64,000 nt of DNA from Pseudomonas sp. St316 (GCF_018325905.1 NZ_AP021901.1:5580001-5644000), one strand, 5' to 3'. Shown: positions 47,217 through 57,727, counted from the first letter of the stretch. Made by a program: numbers and translations. The notes: generated from the sequence alone by a model not told the origin.

Positions 47217-47534
47217 TCAGGGGTGCGCCAACAACTCGGTCAGCTCGCTGACCTGGGCTATTTCGCGCATGTCTTCGGGCATCCCACGGATGCTCCACGT
47301 TTTGCCGGCAGCCTTGGCGTCGCGCATGAAGCACAGCAGCAGCGACAGGCCGACACTGCTGGACTTCTGCACCGCCGAGCAGTCAATGACCACCTCGGCG
47401 GCACTGACCGACTTGATCAGCGCCTGGCCCTGCTTGCGCAGGGCCGGGCCGGAGCGGTAATCCAGCACGCCACTGAGCATCAGCACGCCAGCCTCACCCA
47501 GACGAACGGCCGATTCACTCACCGACTCGATCAT
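47217..47534 (-). CDS. mlaB: STAS-domain protein MlaB
   Basis: 105 residues, a single STAS domain (VLMLSGVLDYRSGPALRKQGQ; AEVVIDCSAVQKSSSVGLSLLL, with the usual Ser-rich loop). Cytoplasmic regulatory subunit of the MlaFEDB phospholipid transporter, stabilising MlaF. ATG overlaps the mlaC stop by four bases (ATGA), so it is translated in coupling with mlaC. Confidence 0.9.
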   Translation of the reverse strand: MIESVSESAVRLGEAGVLMLSGVLDYRSGPALRKQGQALIKSVSAAEVVIDCSAVQKSSSVGLSLLLCFMRDAKAAGKTWSIRGMPEDMREIAQVSELTELLAHP

Positions 47535-48184
47535 TGTGCCTGCTTCTCTTTGGCGTCTTCGGCCACTTCCTTGGCCTTGGCGACTTCACCGGCCCAACCG
47601 TTGATGGTCTTGTCCAGGTCATTGCCATTGCGCTGCATCGCGTCGGCGAACTGATCGCGGAACAGCTTGCCGATGTTGATGCCATTGATGATCACGTTGC
47701 GCACCTTCCACTCGTCGTTGATTTTCTCGAGTGTGTAGGACACGGGATAGATCGCGCCGTTGTTGCCCTTGACCTGCATGTCGACGCTGGTGCGGGTACC
47801 GCTTTCGTCCTTGGCCGGCGAAACGGTGATGCCCTGGTTGTTGTATTCCAGCAAGGCGTTGCCATAGAACTGCATCAGGCTGCGCTTGAAGTTTTCCTGG
47901 AAACGGGTCATCTGCGCAGGACTGGCCTTGCGCGAGTACTTGACGGTCATGATGCTCTTGGAGATGCCGTCGGCGTCGACCACGGGGCCGACGATGCCGT
48001 TCAGTGCCTCATAAAACGCGCCGGGGTCCTGCTTGTATTTCTCTTTGTTGGCGGAAAGGTCCGCCAACAGCCGGGTCGTCGTGTCCTGGATGATTTCATG
48101 GGCCGAAGGAGCAGCCACAGCGTTAGCCATCAACGGCAGCGCCGCGAGCAACACCAACAGGCTACGTCGCAAGATAGAGATCAT
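47531..48184 (-). CDS. mlaC: Phospholipid-binding periplasmic protein MlaC
   Basis: 217 residues with a signal peptide (LRRSLLVLLAALPLMANAVA). MlaC-family features: SAHEIIQDTTTRLLADLSANKEKYKQDP, the hydrophobic pocket region and NEWKVRNVIINGINI-like stretch DEWKVRNVIINGINIG. Carries phospholipids between the outer-membrane MlaA complex and inner-membrane MlaFEDB. A charged Lys/Glu-rich C-terminus (AKAKEVAEDAKEKQ) is present. Confidence 0.95.
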   Translation of the reverse strand: MISILRRSLLVLLAALPLMANAVAAPSAHEIIQDTTTRLLADLSANKEKYKQDPGAFYEALNGIVGPVVDADGISKSIMTVKYSRKASPAQMTRFQENFKRSLMQFYGNALLEYNNQGITVSPAKDESGTRTSVDMQVKGNNGAIYPVSYTLEKINDEWKVRNVIINGINIGKLFRDQFADAMQRNGNDLDKTINGWAGEVAKAKEVAEDAKEKQAQ

Positions 48185-48195
48185 TCAAAAGCTCC

Positions 48196-48663
48196 TCATT
48201 TGGCGTCTTTGCTAACGGTATTGAGCAGGAATTTACCGATCAGGTCCTCGAGCACCAGGGACGACTGCGTGTCGTGGATGACGCCACCGTCCTTGAGCAC
48301 GGTGTCTTCCCCACCCACGCTGATGCCGATGTATTTCTCACCCAGCAGACCAGCCGTGAGGATAGATGCAGTGGAATCAGTCGGCAGGTTATCCACGCGC
48401 TTTTCCAACTGCAGCGTCACCCGACCGGTAAAATCCTCGCGATTCAGATCGATTGCCGTGACCTTGCCGATCGTGACACCGGCCATGGTTACCTTGGCTC
48501 TGACCGTCAAACCGGCGATATTGTCAAAGTTTGCGTAAAGTTTATAAGTATCGGTGCTTGCCGTCGGCGCCAGTCCACTGACCCGCAGGGCCAGCAGCAG
48601 CAAAGCCAGGATGCCAGCCAGCAAGAAAAGGCCGACACCGATTTCCAGGGTGCGGTTTTGCAT
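48196..48663 (-). CDS. mlaD: Outer-membrane lipid asymmetry protein MlaD (MCE domain)
   Basis: 155 residues with one N-terminal membrane anchor (IGVGLFLLAGILALLLLALRVSG) and an MCE domain, with YANFDNIAGLTVRAKVTMAGVTIGKV as signature. It forms a hexameric periplasmic ring on the MlaE channel. Start codon overlaps the mlaE stop by one base. Length is close to other MlaD proteins. Confidence 0.96.
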   Translation of the reverse strand: MQNRTLEIGVGLFLLAGILALLLLALRVSGLAPTASTDTYKLYANFDNIAGLTVRAKVTMAGVTIGKVTAIDLNREDFTGRVTLQLEKRVDNLPTDSTASILTAGLLGEKYIGISVGGEDTVLKDGGVIHDTQSSLVLEDLIGKFLLNTVSKDAK

Positions 48664-49460
48664 CAGAAATCTCCAAACATCAAGGCGGTCAGAATAAAGT
48701 CGAGGCCCAGGACCGCCAGCGAGGCGTACACCACGGTCTTGGTTGTGGCACGGCTGATCCCCTCTGACGTGGGCTCACAGTCATAGCCTTGAAACACGGC
48801 GATCCAGGTCACGACGAAAGCGAATACGGCACTTTTGATCACGCCATTGAGGACATCGTCGAGGAAGTCGACGCTGTTTTGCATGTTCGACCAGTAGGAA
48901 CCTTCATAGACCCCCAGCCAGTCGACGGCCACCCACGAGCCGCCCCAGATCCCCACGACGCTGAAAATCATCGCCAGCACCGGCAGGGAAATGAAACCGG
49001 CCCACAAGCGCGGGGCGACGATGTACTTGAGCGGGTCGACACCGATCATTTCCAGGCTGGACAATTGCTCGGTGGACTTCATGTTACCGATTTCAGCCGT
49101 CAGCGCCGAACCGGCCCGCCCGGCGAACAGCAGCGCGGTGACCACGGGGCCGAGTTCACGCAGCAACGTCAACGCAACCATCTGCCCAACCGCCTGCTCC
49201 GAACCGTAGCTGGACAAAATGCTGAAGCCTTGCAGCGCCAGCACCATGCCAATGAAGATCCCGGAGACCACGATGATCACCAGGGACATCACGCCCACCG
49301 AGTGCAACTGCTTGACCAGCAGGCCAAAACCGCCGCCAGTCGAGTTGCGACCGAGCAATGCATGCATCAGGAACAGCGAGGAACGGCCCAGTACCGCCAC
49401 CACATCGATGCCGGAGCGGCCGAACAGGCGAATTCTTTCCAACAGTGATTTCTTGCGCAT
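48663..49460 (-). CDS. mlaE: Phospholipid transporter permease MlaE
   Basis: 265 residues with about five membrane spans: [18 protein letters not shown], then the permease-family block [34 protein letters not shown], and [19 protein letters not shown]. The inner-membrane channel of Mla, working with MlaF ATPase, MlaD ring and MlaB. Its ATG overlaps the mlaF stop by one base. Confidence 0.96.
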   Translation of the reverse strand: MRKKSLLERIRLFGRSGIDVVAVLGRSSLFLMHALLGRNSTGGGFGLLVKQLHSVGVMSLVIIVVSGIFIGMVLALQGFSILSSYGSEQAVGQMVALTLLRELGPVVTALLFAGRAGSALTAEIGNMKSTEQLSSLEMIGVDPLKYIVAPRLWAGFISLPVLAMIFSVVGIWGGSWVAVDWLGVYEGSYWSNMQNSVDFLDDVLNGVIKSAVFAFVVTWIAVFQGYDCEPTSEGISRATTKTVVYASLAVLGLDFILTALMFGDF

Positions 49461-50269
49461 CAGCGCTTCCCCAGCAGATCGGTACGGTAGTCCGTGGCCG
49501 GAAAGTGGAACGCCACCGGCCCGTCCGGATCACCCTTCATGAATTGGCGGATACGCGGGTTGTCCGAATCTGCCAACTCTTGCGGTGTGCCCTGCCCCAG
49601 CACCTGGCCATCGCCGACCACATAGATGTAGTCGGCAATGCTCGCGGTTTCGGCCAAGTCGTGGGACACCACGATACTGGTGATGCCCAGGGCATCGTTG
49701 AGCAGGCGGATCAGGCGCACGAGCACACCCATGGCGATCGGGTCCTGACCCACGAAGGGTTCGTCGTACATGAGGATCTTCGGATCGAGGGCAATCGCCC
49801 GCGCCAGCGCGACCCGACGCTTCATGCCGCCGGACAGCTCGTCGGGCATCAGGTCGAGGGCGCCCCGCAGCCCGACAGCCTGCAACTTGAGCAGGACGAT
49901 GTCACGGATCATCTCTTCCGGCAGGTCGGTATGGACCCGCAGCGGAAACGCCACGTTCTCGAACACATCGAGATCGGTAAACAGCGCGCCACTCTGGAAC
50001 AGCACGCCCATGTGCTTGCGCGCATCGAACAGGTCGCCGCGAGACAATTCGGGAAGATTCTGGCCATTGACCCACACTTCGCCGGCGCTGGGACGCAGCT
50101 GCGCGCCCATCAGCCGCAGCAGCGTGGTCTTGCCACACCCGGAAGGCCCCATGATGCCGGTGACCTTGCCGCGTGGTATGCGAATATCGATGTCATTGAA
50201 AATGCTGCGCGTCCCGCGCTTGAAGGACAGTCCCTTCAGCTCGACCGCGTAGGCGTTGTCGGCACTCAT
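49460..50269 (-). CDS. mlaF: Phospholipid transporter ATP-binding protein MlaF
   Basis: 269 residues. Walker [10 protein letters not shown] (~40-48), signature [19 protein letters not shown], Walker [15 protein letters not shown] and switch His in VVSHDLAE. Powers phospholipid movement that keeps outer-membrane lipid asymmetry. First gene of the leftward mlaFEDCB-ibaG-murA-hisGDC block. A 273-bp region with promoters separates it from the divergent kdsD. Confidence 0.96.
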   Translation of the reverse strand: MSADNAYAVELKGLSFKRGTRSIFNDIDIRIPRGKVTGIMGPSGCGKTTLLRLMGAQLRPSAGEVWVNGQNLPELSRGDLFDARKHMGVLFQSGALFTDLDVFENVAFPLRVHTDLPEEMIRDIVLLKLQAVGLRGALDLMPDELSGGMKRRVALARAIALDPKILMYDEPFVGQDPIAMGVLVRLIRLLNDALGITSIVVSHDLAETASIADYIYVVGDGQVLGQGTPQELADSDNPRIRQFMKGDPDGPVAFHFPATDYRTDLLGKR

Positions 50270-50502
50270 CTAAACTCCTTGCGATGCAGCCTCACATTCG
50301 AATGCCCTGGGCAGCCGACAAGCGCCGGTACCGCCGGGCACGCGAACCGGCGGCGAACTATATCACTGCAACAGCCCAGCGCCCAAGGCCAACACCCCCC
50401 TGTTAAACCTGGCTTAAGGTAAAAAGCTACATTTTATGTCGAACCTTGTGGCCGTTCGAACAAAGCATGACGAACTTACGTGAGGGAATTGTTCATTGCC
50501 GC

Positions 50503-50508
50503 TATAAT
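50503..50508 (+). promoter_or_regulatory. -10 element of the kdsD/lpt promoter region
   Basis: TATAAT at 50503-50508 precedes the kdsD ATG by 34 bp. No good -35 is seen at 17 bp. The remainder of the divergent region (50270-50480) likely also holds the mlaF promoter, not pinned down. Confidence 0.4.
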
Positions 50509-50542
50509 CGCCGCCTTTTCATCGGGCTATACGATTTCTGAC

Positions 50543-51517
50543 ATGAGCCAATCCAGCGACCTGATTCAATCGGCACAACGTACCATCCGCCTCGAACTCG
50601 AAGCCGTGCAAGGCTTGGTGCCCCATATCGACGCTGATTTCGTACGCGCCTGCGAGATGATTCTGGCCAGCAAAGGCCGCGTGGTCGTGGTCGGCATGGG
50701 CAAGTCCGGGCACATCGGCAACAAGATCGCAGCCACCCTCGCCAGCACCGGCACCACGGCTTTTTTTGTCCATCCGGCCGAAGCCAGCCACGGGGACATG
50801 GGCATGATCACCCGGGACGACGTCATCCTGGCCCTGTCCAACTCCGGCTCCACCAATGAGATCATCACGCTGCTGCCGCTGATCAAGCGCCTGGGCATCC
50901 AGTTGATCAGCATGACCGGCAACCCGGACTCGCCGCTGGCCAAGGCCGCCGAAGTGAACCTCAATGTTCATGTCGAACACGAAGCCTGCCCGCTGAACCT
51001 GGCACCGACCTCCTCCACCACCGCCGCATTGGTCATGGGCGACGCCCTGGCCGTGGCGCTGCTGGAGGCCCGCGGCTTCACCGCGGAAGATTTCGCCTTT
51101 TCCCACCCCGGTGGCGCCCTCGGCCGTCGCCTGCTGCTGAAAGTCGAAAATGTGATGCACGCAGGCCAGGAGTTGCCGCAAGTGCTGCGCGGCACGCTGC
51201 TCAAGGACGCGCTCATGGAGATGACCCGCAAGGGGCTGGGCATGACGGTGGTCCTGGAGGCCGACGGCAAGCTCGCGGGAATCTTCACCGACGGCGACCT
51301 GCGCCGCACCCTGGACCGCACCATCGACATCCACAGTGCGACCATCGAGCAAGTCATGACGCCTCACGGCAAGACCGCCCGCGCCGAGATGCTCGCCGCC
51401 GAGGCCCTGAAAATCATGGAAGACCACAAGATCAGCGCCCTGGTGGTCGTCGACGACGAAGACCGTCCGGTGGGCGCCCTGAACATGCACGATTTGCTGC
51501 GTGCGGGAGTCATGTAA
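50543..51517 (+). CDS. kdsD: D-arabinose 5-phosphate isomerase
   Basis: 324 residues from MSQSSDLIQSAQRTIRLEL; the longer ORF to 50480 starts inside the promoter. A SIS domain (~40-170: VVVVGMGKSGHIGNKIAATLASTG; LSNSGSTNEIITLL) followed by two CBS domains (VMHAGQELPQVLRGTLLKDAL..., LAGIFTDGDLRRTL; VMTPHGKTARAEMLAAEALKIM). It makes arabinose 5-phosphate for Kdo of LPS. Its stop meets the kdsC start directly. Confidence 0.95.
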   Translation: MSQSSDLIQSAQRTIRLELEAVQGLVPHIDADFVRACEMILASKGRVVVVGMGKSGHIGNKIAATLASTGTTAFFVHPAEASHGDMGMITRDDVILALSNSGSTNEIITLLPLIKRLGIQLISMTGNPDSPLAKAAEVNLNVHVEHEACPLNLAPTSSTTAALVMGDALAVALLEARGFTAEDFAFSHPGGALGRRLLLKVENVMHAGQELPQVLRGTLLKDALMEMTRKGLGMTVVLEADGKLAGIFTDGDLRRTLDRTIDIHSATIEQVMTPHGKTARAEMLAAEALKIMEDHKISALVVVDDEDRPVGALNMHDLLRAGVM

Positions 51518-52042
51518 ATGAACACAGACCTGTTGCAACGCGGCCAAGCCATCAAGCTGGCGGTGTTCGATGTCGACGGCGTACTGACCGACGGTCGCCT
51601 GTACTTCCTTGAAGACGGCAGCGAGTTCAAGACGTTCAACACCCTCGACGGCCAAGGCATCAAGATGTTGATGGCTGCCGGCGTGCAGACCGCTATCATC
51701 AGCGGCCGCAAGACCCCAGTGGTCGAGCGACGCGCCAAGAACCTCGGCATCCCACACCTTTACCAGGGGCGCGAAGACAAACTGGTGGTGCTGGACGAGC
51801 TTCTGGGTCAACTCAACCTAAGCTATGAACAGGTGGCCTACCTGGGTGACGACCTGCCAGACCTGCCCGTGATTCGCCGGGTCGGCCTGGGCATGGCGGT
51901 CGCCAACGCGGCCAGCTTCGTCCGCGAGCACGCCCACGGCGTCACCACAGCGCGAGGCGGTGAAGGTGCGGCCCGCGAATTCTGTGAACTGATCCTGCGC
52001 GCCCAGGGCCGCCTCGAAGCGGCCAACGCCGCGTACCTGTGA
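51518..52042 (+). CDS. kdsC: Kdo 8-phosphate phosphatase
   Basis: 174 residues, a HAD phosphatase without cap. Nucleophile motif VFDVDGVLTDGRLYF (Asp18/Asp20), middle IISGRKTPVVERRAKNLGI, and YLGDDLPDLPVIRRVGLGMAVANA. It removes phosphate from Kdo 8-phosphate. Directly abuts kdsD. Confidence 0.95.
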   Translation: MNTDLLQRGQAIKLAVFDVDGVLTDGRLYFLEDGSEFKTFNTLDGQGIKMLMAAGVQTAIISGRKTPVVERRAKNLGIPHLYQGREDKLVVLDELLGQLNLSYEQVAYLGDDLPDLPVIRRVGLGMAVANAASFVREHAHGVTTARGGEGAAREFCELILRAQGRLEAANAAYL

Positions 52043-52049
52043 GCCATTT

Positions 52050-52619
52050 ATGCTGAGCAAGAAGATTCGCACCATTGTGGTGTTCGGTTGTATCGCGGCG
52101 ATTTTTGCTGCGGTGGGCTACTGGAACATCAGCCCTGAACGGTTTCTCGACCAGCCTGCGGCCCAGGTCGAGGAAAAGATCGACTGGTACGCGACCAACA
52201 CGCATACCCTGCAGTACCTGCCCGACGGTAAAGTGCAATACGAGATGACGTCCGACAAGGTCGACCACGTAAAGGCCACTGACATTACGCTGGTCACCAA
52301 GCCCGACCTGAACATGTTCCGCGGCACCGAATTTCCGTGGCATGTGCAGAGCGAGCACGCCGAGGTCAATTCCGGCGGCACCGAAGTGGAACTGATCGAC
52401 TCGGTGCGCGTTGCCCGAACCGACGAGAAAAACCGTACGACCATCATCACCAGCACGCGCATGACCGTGTTCCCACAGCAACAATATGCGCAGACCGAGC
52501 AACCCGTTAGAATCGACGGCGCTGGGGGTGTATCGACCGGCACGGGAATGAAAGCGTATTTGAAGGAAAGCAGGATACACCTGCTATCGAACGTAAGAGG
52601 ACAGTATGAAGCTCGCTAA
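52050..52619 (+). CDS. lptC: LPS export protein LptC
   Basis: 189 residues with one N-terminal membrane span (IRTIVVFGCIAAIFAAVGYW) and a periplasmic beta-jellyroll domain (DWYATNTHTLQYLPDGKVQYEM; VQSEHAEVNSGGTEVELIDSV). It connects the LptB2FG pump to LptA in LPS export. Overlaps lptA by 14 bases. Confidence 0.93.
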   Translation: MLSKKIRTIVVFGCIAAIFAAVGYWNISPERFLDQPAAQVEEKIDWYATNTHTLQYLPDGKVQYEMTSDKVDHVKATDITLVTKPDLNMFRGTEFPWHVQSEHAEVNSGGTEVELIDSVRVARTDEKNRTTIITSTRMTVFPQQQYAQTEQPVRIDGAGGVSTGTGMKAYLKESRIHLLSNVRGQYEAR

Positions 52620-53154
52620 AACCCTCCCTATTTTGCTCAGTCTGGGCGCAGCACTGGGAAGCGCGAGCGCCTGGGCTCTTCCCGACGACCGCAACCAGCC
52701 TATCCGCATCCAGGCTGACGATGCCCAGCTCGACGACAAGAATGGCGTCGCCACCTATAAAGGCGACGTGATCATCACCCAGGGCTCGATGAAGGTCACC
52801 GGCAATACCGTGACCATCACCCGCACCCCGTCCGGCGACATCGACGTAGTCACCTCGGTGGGCAACCTGGCCTATTTCGAGCAGCTGCAAACCGCAGGCG
52901 ATACCAAGCCTGTGCAGGGCTACGGGATCACCATCCAGTACCACGCCTCCCAGGATCGCGTGGTCCTGATCGACCGCGCCAAGGTCGTCGACAAGGACAA
53001 CAACGTGACCCAAGGCGAGAAAATCGTCTACGACACCAACAAGAAACTCGCCAGCGCCGGTCGCGCCACCGGCAGCAAGGTGACCGAGTCGCGTCCGCGG
53101 ATCGACATGGTGATCCAACCGAAAAAGAAAACCGACGAGCAGAAGGCCCAGTAA
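52606..53154 (+). CDS. lptA: LPS transport periplasmic protein LptA
   Basis: 182 residues with signal peptide ([18 protein letters not shown]) and OstA/LptA beta-jellyroll: [29 protein letters not shown] and VTNRIEY-like [15 protein letters not shown]. Bridges the periplasm between LptC and LptD. Lys-rich C-terminus. The lptB start shares the last base of the stop. Confidence 0.95.
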   Translation: MKLAKTLPILLSLGAALGSASAWALPDDRNQPIRIQADDAQLDDKNGVATYKGDVIITQGSMKVTGNTVTITRTPSGDIDVVTSVGNLAYFEQLQTAGDTKPVQGYGITIQYHASQDRVVLIDRAKVVDKDNNVTQGEKIVYDTNKKLASAGRATGSKVTESRPRIDMVIQPKKKTDEQKAQ

Positions 53155-53879
53155 TGGCAACTCTGAAAGCTCAGCATCTGGCCAAGAGCTACAAGAGCCG
53201 TCAAGTCGTGCGCGATGTCAGCCTGTCCATCGACAGCGGCCAGATCGTCGGCCTGCTCGGCCCCAACGGCGCGGGCAAGACCACCTGCTTCTACATGATC
53301 GTCGGCCTGGTCCAGGCCGATCAGGGTCGCGTGCTGATCGACGACCTGGATGTCAGCCACCAGCCAATGCACGGTCGGGCGAAGGCAGGTATCGGCTATT
53401 TGCCGCAAGAAGCGTCGATTTTCCGCAAACTGTCGGTTGCCGACAACATCATGGCAATCCTCGAGACCCGCAAGGAACTCGACAAGGCCGGTCGTCGCCA
53501 GGAGCTGGAAAGCCTGCTACAGGAATTCCACATCAGTCATATTCGCGACAACCTGGGCATGAGCCTGTCCGGTGGCGAGCGCCGTCGCGTGGAAATCGCC
53601 CGCGCCCTGGCCACCGCACCGAAGTTCATCCTGCTCGACGAACCGTTCGCCGGCGTGGACCCCATCTCGGTGGGCGACATCAAGCAGATCATCCATCACC
53701 TCAAGGCCAAGGGGATCGGCGTGCTGATCACCGACCACAACGTGCGCGAGACGCTGGATATCTGCGAAACCGCCTACATTGTCAACGACGGCCAACTGAT
53801 CGCCGAAGGCGATTCGGCAGCCATCCTGGCCAATGACCTGGTCAAGGAAGTGTATCTGGGCCATGAGTTCCGCCTGTAA
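53154..53879 (+). CDS. lptB: LPS export ATP-binding protein LptB
   Basis: 241 residues. Walker [10 protein letters not shown] (36-44), signature [16 protein letters not shown], Walker [18 protein letters not shown] and switch TDHNVRETL. The LPS-type coupling region [16 protein letters not shown] is typical. It drives LPS extraction with LptFG, encoded elsewhere. Followed by a hairpin and the rpoN promoter. Confidence 0.97.
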   Translation: MATLKAQHLAKSYKSRQVVRDVSLSIDSGQIVGLLGPNGAGKTTCFYMIVGLVQADQGRVLIDDLDVSHQPMHGRAKAGIGYLPQEASIFRKLSVADNIMAILETRKELDKAGRRQELESLLQEFHISHIRDNLGMSLSGGERRRVEIARALATAPKFILLDEPFAGVDPISVGDIKQIIHHLKAKGIGVLITDHNVRETLDICETAYIVNDGQLIAEGDSAAILANDLVKEVYLGHEFRL

Positions 53880-53903
53880 GCACAAGTGTCTGGCGAATTG
53901 CCC

Positions 53904-53966
53904 GAGCGTCGTTTAATTTTATTATGGCGACGCTCTAGGCAAACACTTCAGTTTCAGGCATATAAT
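53904..53966 (+). promoter_or_regulatory. Hairpin and -10 element between lptB and rpoN
   Basis: GAGCGTCG/CGACGCTC (53904-53911 and 53928-53935) forms an 8-bp stem with a 16-nt AT-rich loop, perhaps a transcription end or processing site. TATAAT at 53961-53966 lies 78 bp before the rpoN ATG and could start its own transcript; a -35 is not clear. Confidence 0.4.
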
Positions 53967-54043
53967 TTGCTTAAGTTTGGCGCCTCGGCGCCCTGTAGTG
54001 GATGGCGCATGTGCGCCGGCGAATAAGGTGTTAAGCCCCTGCC

Positions 54044-55537
54044 ATGAAACCATCGCTAGTCTTGAGAATGGGCCAGCAGCTGACGATGACACCGCAGCTG
54101 CAACAGGCCATCCGCCTGCTCCAATTGTCGACCCTGGACCTGCAACAGGAAATCCAGGAGGCCCTGGAGTCCAATCCGATGCTCGAACGCCAGGAAGAAG
54201 GCGACGACTTCGACAACACCGACCCGCTGGCCGACAACGTCGAGCAGAAGACCAACACCGAAATCCCTGAACCGGCCTACCAGGAAACCGCCCCGACGGT
54301 GGACAACCTCGAGGATGGCGAATGGAACGAACGCATCCCCAACGAACTGCCGGTGGACACGGCCTGGGACGACGTCTACCAGACCAGCGCCAGCAGCCTG
54401 CCGAGCAGCGATGACGACGAGTGGGACTTCACCACCCGCACCTCTGCTGGCGAAAGCCTGCAAAGCCATCTGCTGTGGCAGTTGAACCTGGCGCCGATGT
54501 CCGATACCGATCGCCTGATCGCCGTGACCCTGATCGATTGCATCAACAACCAGGGCTACCTGGACGAGACCCTCGAGGAAATCCTCGAGGCCTTCGACCC
54601 CGAGCTCGACATCGAGCTGGACGAGATCGAAGCCGTCCTTCATCGCATCCAGCAGTTCGAACCAGCCGGCATCGGCGCCCGCAACCTGGGCGAATGCCTG
54701 TTGCTGCAACTGCGCCAGTTGTCCGCCAAGACACCCTGGTTGGCCGAAGCCAAGCGCCTGGTCACCGATTACATCGACCTGTTGGGTGGCCGCGACTACA
54801 GCCAACTGATGCGTCGCATGAAGCTCAAGGAAGATGAGCTGCGCCAGGTCATCGAACTGGTGCAGAGCCTCAATCCGCGCCCCGGCTCGCAGATCGAATC
54901 CACCGAGCCCGAATATGTGGTCCCCGACGTGATCGTGCGCAAGCACAATGATCGCTGGCTGGTGGAGCTCAACCAGGAGTCGATGCCCAAGCTGCGGGTC
55001 AACGCCCAGTACGCCGGCTTTGTGAAGCGCGCCGACACCAGCGCCGACAACACCTTCATGCGCAACCAGTTGCAGGAAGCGCGCTGGTTCATCAAGAGCC
55101 TGCAAAGCCGCAACGAAACCCTGATGAAAGTGGCCACCCAGATCGTCGAGCATCAGCGCGGCTTCCTGGAGTACGGCGATGAAGCGATGAAACCGTTGGT
55201 CCTGCATGACATTGCCGAGGCGGTGGGCATGCACGAGTCGACGATTTCCCGGGTAACCACCCAGAAATTCATGCATACCCCTCGGGGCATCTATGAATTG
55301 AAATACTTTTTCTCCAGCCACGTCAGCACCTCCGAAGGCGGCGAATGCTCGTCCACGGCCATCCGCGCGATCATCAAAAAACTGGTGGCTGCGGAAAATC
55401 AGAAAAAGCCGTTGAGTGACAGCAAGATCGCTGGTTTACTGGAGGCACAAGGCATTCAGGTGGCCCGCCGTACCGTCGCCAAATACCGCGAATCCCTCGG
55501 GATCGCGCCTTCGAGCGAACGCAAGCGGTTGATGTAA
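54044..55537 (+). CDS. rpoN: RNA polymerase sigma-54 factor
   Basis: 497 residues. Region I starts [41 protein letters not shown]; region II is acidic ([15 protein letters not shown]); the helix-turn-helix lies near [24 protein letters not shown], and the RpoN box [11 protein letters not shown] ends at ~483. Directs polymerase to -24/-12 promoters with enhancer-binding activators. In pseudomonads the following hpf-ptsN-rapZ-ptsO genes are linked to it, as seen here. Confidence 0.98.
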   Translation: MKPSLVLRMGQQLTMTPQLQQAIRLLQLSTLDLQQEIQEALESNPMLERQEEGDDFDNTDPLADNVEQKTNTEIPEPAYQETAPTVDNLEDGEWNERIPNELPVDTAWDDVYQTSASSLPSSDDDEWDFTTRTSAGESLQSHLLWQLNLAPMSDTDRLIAVTLIDCINNQGYLDETLEEILEAFDPELDIELDEIEAVLHRIQQFEPAGIGARNLGECLLLQLRQLSAKTPWLAEAKRLVTDYIDLLGGRDYSQLMRRMKLKEDELRQVIELVQSLNPRPGSQIESTEPEYVVPDVIVRKHNDRWLVELNQESMPKLRVNAQYAGFVKRADTSADNTFMRNQLQEARWFIKSLQSRNETLMKVATQIVEHQRGFLEYGDEAMKPLVLHDIAEAVGMHESTISRVTTQKFMHTPRGIYELKYFFSSHVSTSEGGECSSTAIRAIIKKLVAAENQKKPLSDSKIAGLLEAQGIQVARRTVAKYRESLGIAPSSERKRLM

Positions 55538-55613
55538 CAGGCCACGCCACAGCGTTCCAGTGGCAGGCATTTCTGCCTGCCGCTTTATGCACTGGCAACG
55601 AAGGAGAAGCTGT

Positions 55614-55922
55614 ATGCAAGTCAAGATCAGTGGACACCAACTGGAAGTGACCGAACCCCTGCGCATCTACGTCGGCGAAAAGCTCGACCGATTGGAGAGG
55701 CATTTCGACAAGATCACCAACGTGCAAGTCACGATGACCGTCGAGAAGCTGCTGCAGAAAATCGAAGCCACGCTGCATATTCCCGGCGGACAAGTGGTCG
55801 CCAACGCAGAGCACACAGACATGTATGCCGCGATTGACCTGCTGACCGACAAGCTGGATCGCCAACTCAAAAAGCATAAGGAAAAGACCCAGAGCCTCCT
55901 CCAGGGCGCAACCGGTCGTTAA
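55614..55922 (+). CDS. hpf: Short ribosome hibernation-promoting factor
   Basis: 102 residues from MQVKISGHQLEVTEPLRIY, with AAGGAG before the ATG; the longer frame includes sequence upstream of it. HPF fold: VGEKLDRLERHFDKITNVQVTMTV and ATLHIPGGQVVANAEHTDMYAAIDLLTDKLDRQL. It binds the decoding centre when ribosomes idle. The short form lacks the dimerising C-terminal domain. Confidence 0.94.
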   Translation: MQVKISGHQLEVTEPLRIYVGEKLDRLERHFDKITNVQVTMTVEKLLQKIEATLHIPGGQVVANAEHTDMYAAIDLLTDKLDRQLKKHKEKTQSLLQGATGR

Positions 55923-55934
55923 CCCCCCCAATCC

Positions 55935-56399
55935 ATGATCCGACTAGAAACCATCCTGACCCCCGGCCGTTCCCAAGTGAACGCGCCGGGCGGCAGTAAA
56001 AAGAAAGCCCTCGAACACATTGCCAACCTGATCCACCGCGAGGTGCCGGATCTGGAAATGCAGGACGTCTTCGAGGCCCTCGTTGCCCGTGAAAAACTCG
56101 GTTCCACCGGTTTTGGCAACGGCATCGCCATTCCCCACTGCCGTCTCAAGGGTTGTGCCGCGCCGATCAGCGCGCTGTTGCACCTTGAAACCGCTATAGA
56201 TTTCGACGCCATCGACGGCGCCCCGGTCGACCTGCTTTTTGTATTGCTGGTACCGGAGGCAGCGACCGATGCGCACCTTGAGCTGCTGCGCCAGATTGCC
56301 AGCATGCTGGACCGCAAGGAAGTGCGCGAAAAACTGCGCAGCGCACCGAGTAACGAAGCTTTGTACCAGGTTGTCCTGGACGAGCAGAACGGTCATTAA
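55935..56399 (+). CDS. ptsN: Nitrogen PTS protein EIIA(Ntr)
   Basis: 154 residues, mannitol-type EIIA fold. The phosphorylated His68 is in GNGIAIPHCRL, and the later segment VDLLFVLLVPEAATDAHLELLRQIASML is present. It receives phosphate from PtsO (NPr) and regulates K+ uptake and other processes. Twelve bases separate it from hpf and three from rapZ. Confidence 0.96.
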   Translation: MIRLETILTPGRSQVNAPGGSKKKALEHIANLIHREVPDLEMQDVFEALVAREKLGSTGFGNGIAIPHCRLKGCAAPISALLHLETAIDFDAIDGAPVDLLFVLLVPEAATDAHLELLRQIASMLDRKEVREKLRSAPSNEALYQVVLDEQNGH

Positions 56400-56402
56400 A
56401 AA

Positions 56403-57260
56403 ATGCGCATGATCATTGTCAGTGGCCGCTCCGGCTCCGGTAAAAGCACGGCCCTCAACGTGCTTGAGGACAGCGGCTACTATTGCATCGACAACCTGCC
56501 CGCCGGCCTGCTGCCGGAACTGGCCGAGCGCGCCCTGATCCACACCGAGTTGGCGCAGCCGCTGGTGGCGGTGTCCATCGATGCGCGTAACCTGCCAAGC
56601 CACCTGTCGCGTTTTCCTGAACTGCTCGAGGAAGTGCGCAGCCGGCATATCCAGTGCGACGTGCTGTACCTGGATGCCGATGAAGAGACACTGCTCAAGC
56701 GCTTTTCCGAAACCCGCCGGCGCCACCCGCTGAGCAATGCCAACCGCTCCCTGGCCGAAGCCATCGAGGATGAAAGCCAGCTACTGGGGCCGATCGCCGA
56801 TCTGGCAGACCTGAAGGTCAACACCACGCACCTGAACCTGTATCAGTTGCGTGACACGATCAAGCTGCGCCTGCTCAACCAACCCGAGCCGGGCACGGCG
56901 TTCCTGGTGGAGTCGTTCGGTTTCAAGCGTGGCATGCCCGTAGACGCCGACCTGGTGTTCGATGTGCGTTGCCTGCCCAACCCTTATTGGAAACCGGAAT
57001 TGCGCGCGCAGTCCGGGCTCGACCAACCGGTGATCGACTACCTGGCCGCCCAGCCGGATGTCGAGGAAATGTACCAGGACATCTCCAGCTACCTGCTCAA
57101 ATGGCTGCCCCGCTTTGCGGCGAGCAACCGTGCCTATGTCACGATCGCCATCGGCTGTACCGGCGGCCATCACCGCTCCGTCTACCTGACCGAACGCCTG
57201 GGTCAGCTCCTGCAACAATCCCTGAAGAACGTCCAGGTTCGCCACCGCGACCTCAGCTAA
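56403..57260 (+). CDS. rapZ: RapZ family nucleotide-binding protein (RNase adapter)
   Basis: 285 residues with Walker [12 protein letters not shown] (~6-16) and the DUF488-unrelated RapZ C-terminal domain: [43 protein letters not shown], and [21 protein letters not shown]. In E. coli it targets GlmZ RNA to RNase E; in pseudomonads the role is less clear. It sits between ptsN and ptsO, as usual. Confidence 0.94.
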   Translation: MRMIIVSGRSGSGKSTALNVLEDSGYYCIDNLPAGLLPELAERALIHTELAQPLVAVSIDARNLPSHLSRFPELLEEVRSRHIQCDVLYLDADEETLLKRFSETRRRHPLSNANRSLAEAIEDESQLLGPIADLADLKVNTTHLNLYQLRDTIKLRLLNQPEPGTAFLVESFGFKRGMPVDADLVFDVRCLPNPYWKPELRAQSGLDQPVIDYLAAQPDVEEMYQDISSYLLKWLPRFAASNRAYVTIAIGCTGGHHRSVYLTERLGQLLQQSLKNVQVRHRDLS

Positions 57261-57275
57261 AGGATTCACATCGCG

Positions 57276-57551
57276 ATGCCTGCTCAGGAAATTGAAATCA
57301 TCAACAAGCTGGGTTTGCATGCCCGAGCGTCGGCCAAGTTCGTCGGAGTCGCGGGCCAGTTCAAGGACACCACCATCAGGGTTGGCCGCACACCCGAGAC
57401 CGCGGTCGACGGTAAAAGCATCATGGCGATGATGATGCTCGCCGCCGGCAAGGGCACCAAGATTCACCTGAGCACTGAAGGGGAGCAAGCGCAGGAAGCG
57501 ATGGATGCCCTGGTGGACCTGATCAACCGATACTTCGACGAAGGCGAATAA
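57276..57551 (+). CDS. ptsO: Nitrogen PTS phosphocarrier NPr
   Basis: 91 residues, HPr family. Active His15 in NKLGLHARASAKF and Ser48 region VDGKSIMAMMMLAAGKGT. It relays phosphate from EI(Ntr) to PtsN. Last gene of the rpoN cluster; the following 176 bp are REP DNA. Confidence 0.96.
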   Translation: MPAQEIEIINKLGLHARASAKFVGVAGQFKDTTIRVGRTPETAVDGKSIMAMMMLAAGKGTKIHLSTEGEQAQEAMDALVDLINRYFDEGE

Positions 57552-57596
57552 CGGATTCAGGACTCGAGTCGAACTTGTTGTGGCCAGAAGATTTTT

Positions 57597-57684
57597 GTGG
57601 GAGCAAAGCTTGCTCGCGCTGAACGATAACTCGGCTAACCTGCTCAATCGCGGCGCCTGCATCGCGGGCAAGCCTCGCTCCCAC
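57597..57684. repeat. REPIN with unequal arms
   Basis: Left arm GTGGGAGCAAAGCTTGCTCG, right arm CGGGCAAGCCTCGCTCCCAC. The arms differ more than in other copies. It occupies the gap between convergent ptsO and the ZIP gene. Confidence 0.85.
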
Positions 57685-57727
57685 GGATAAATCTCACCAC
57701 AGGGTATGGATTCGCGCTCCTTCGCTG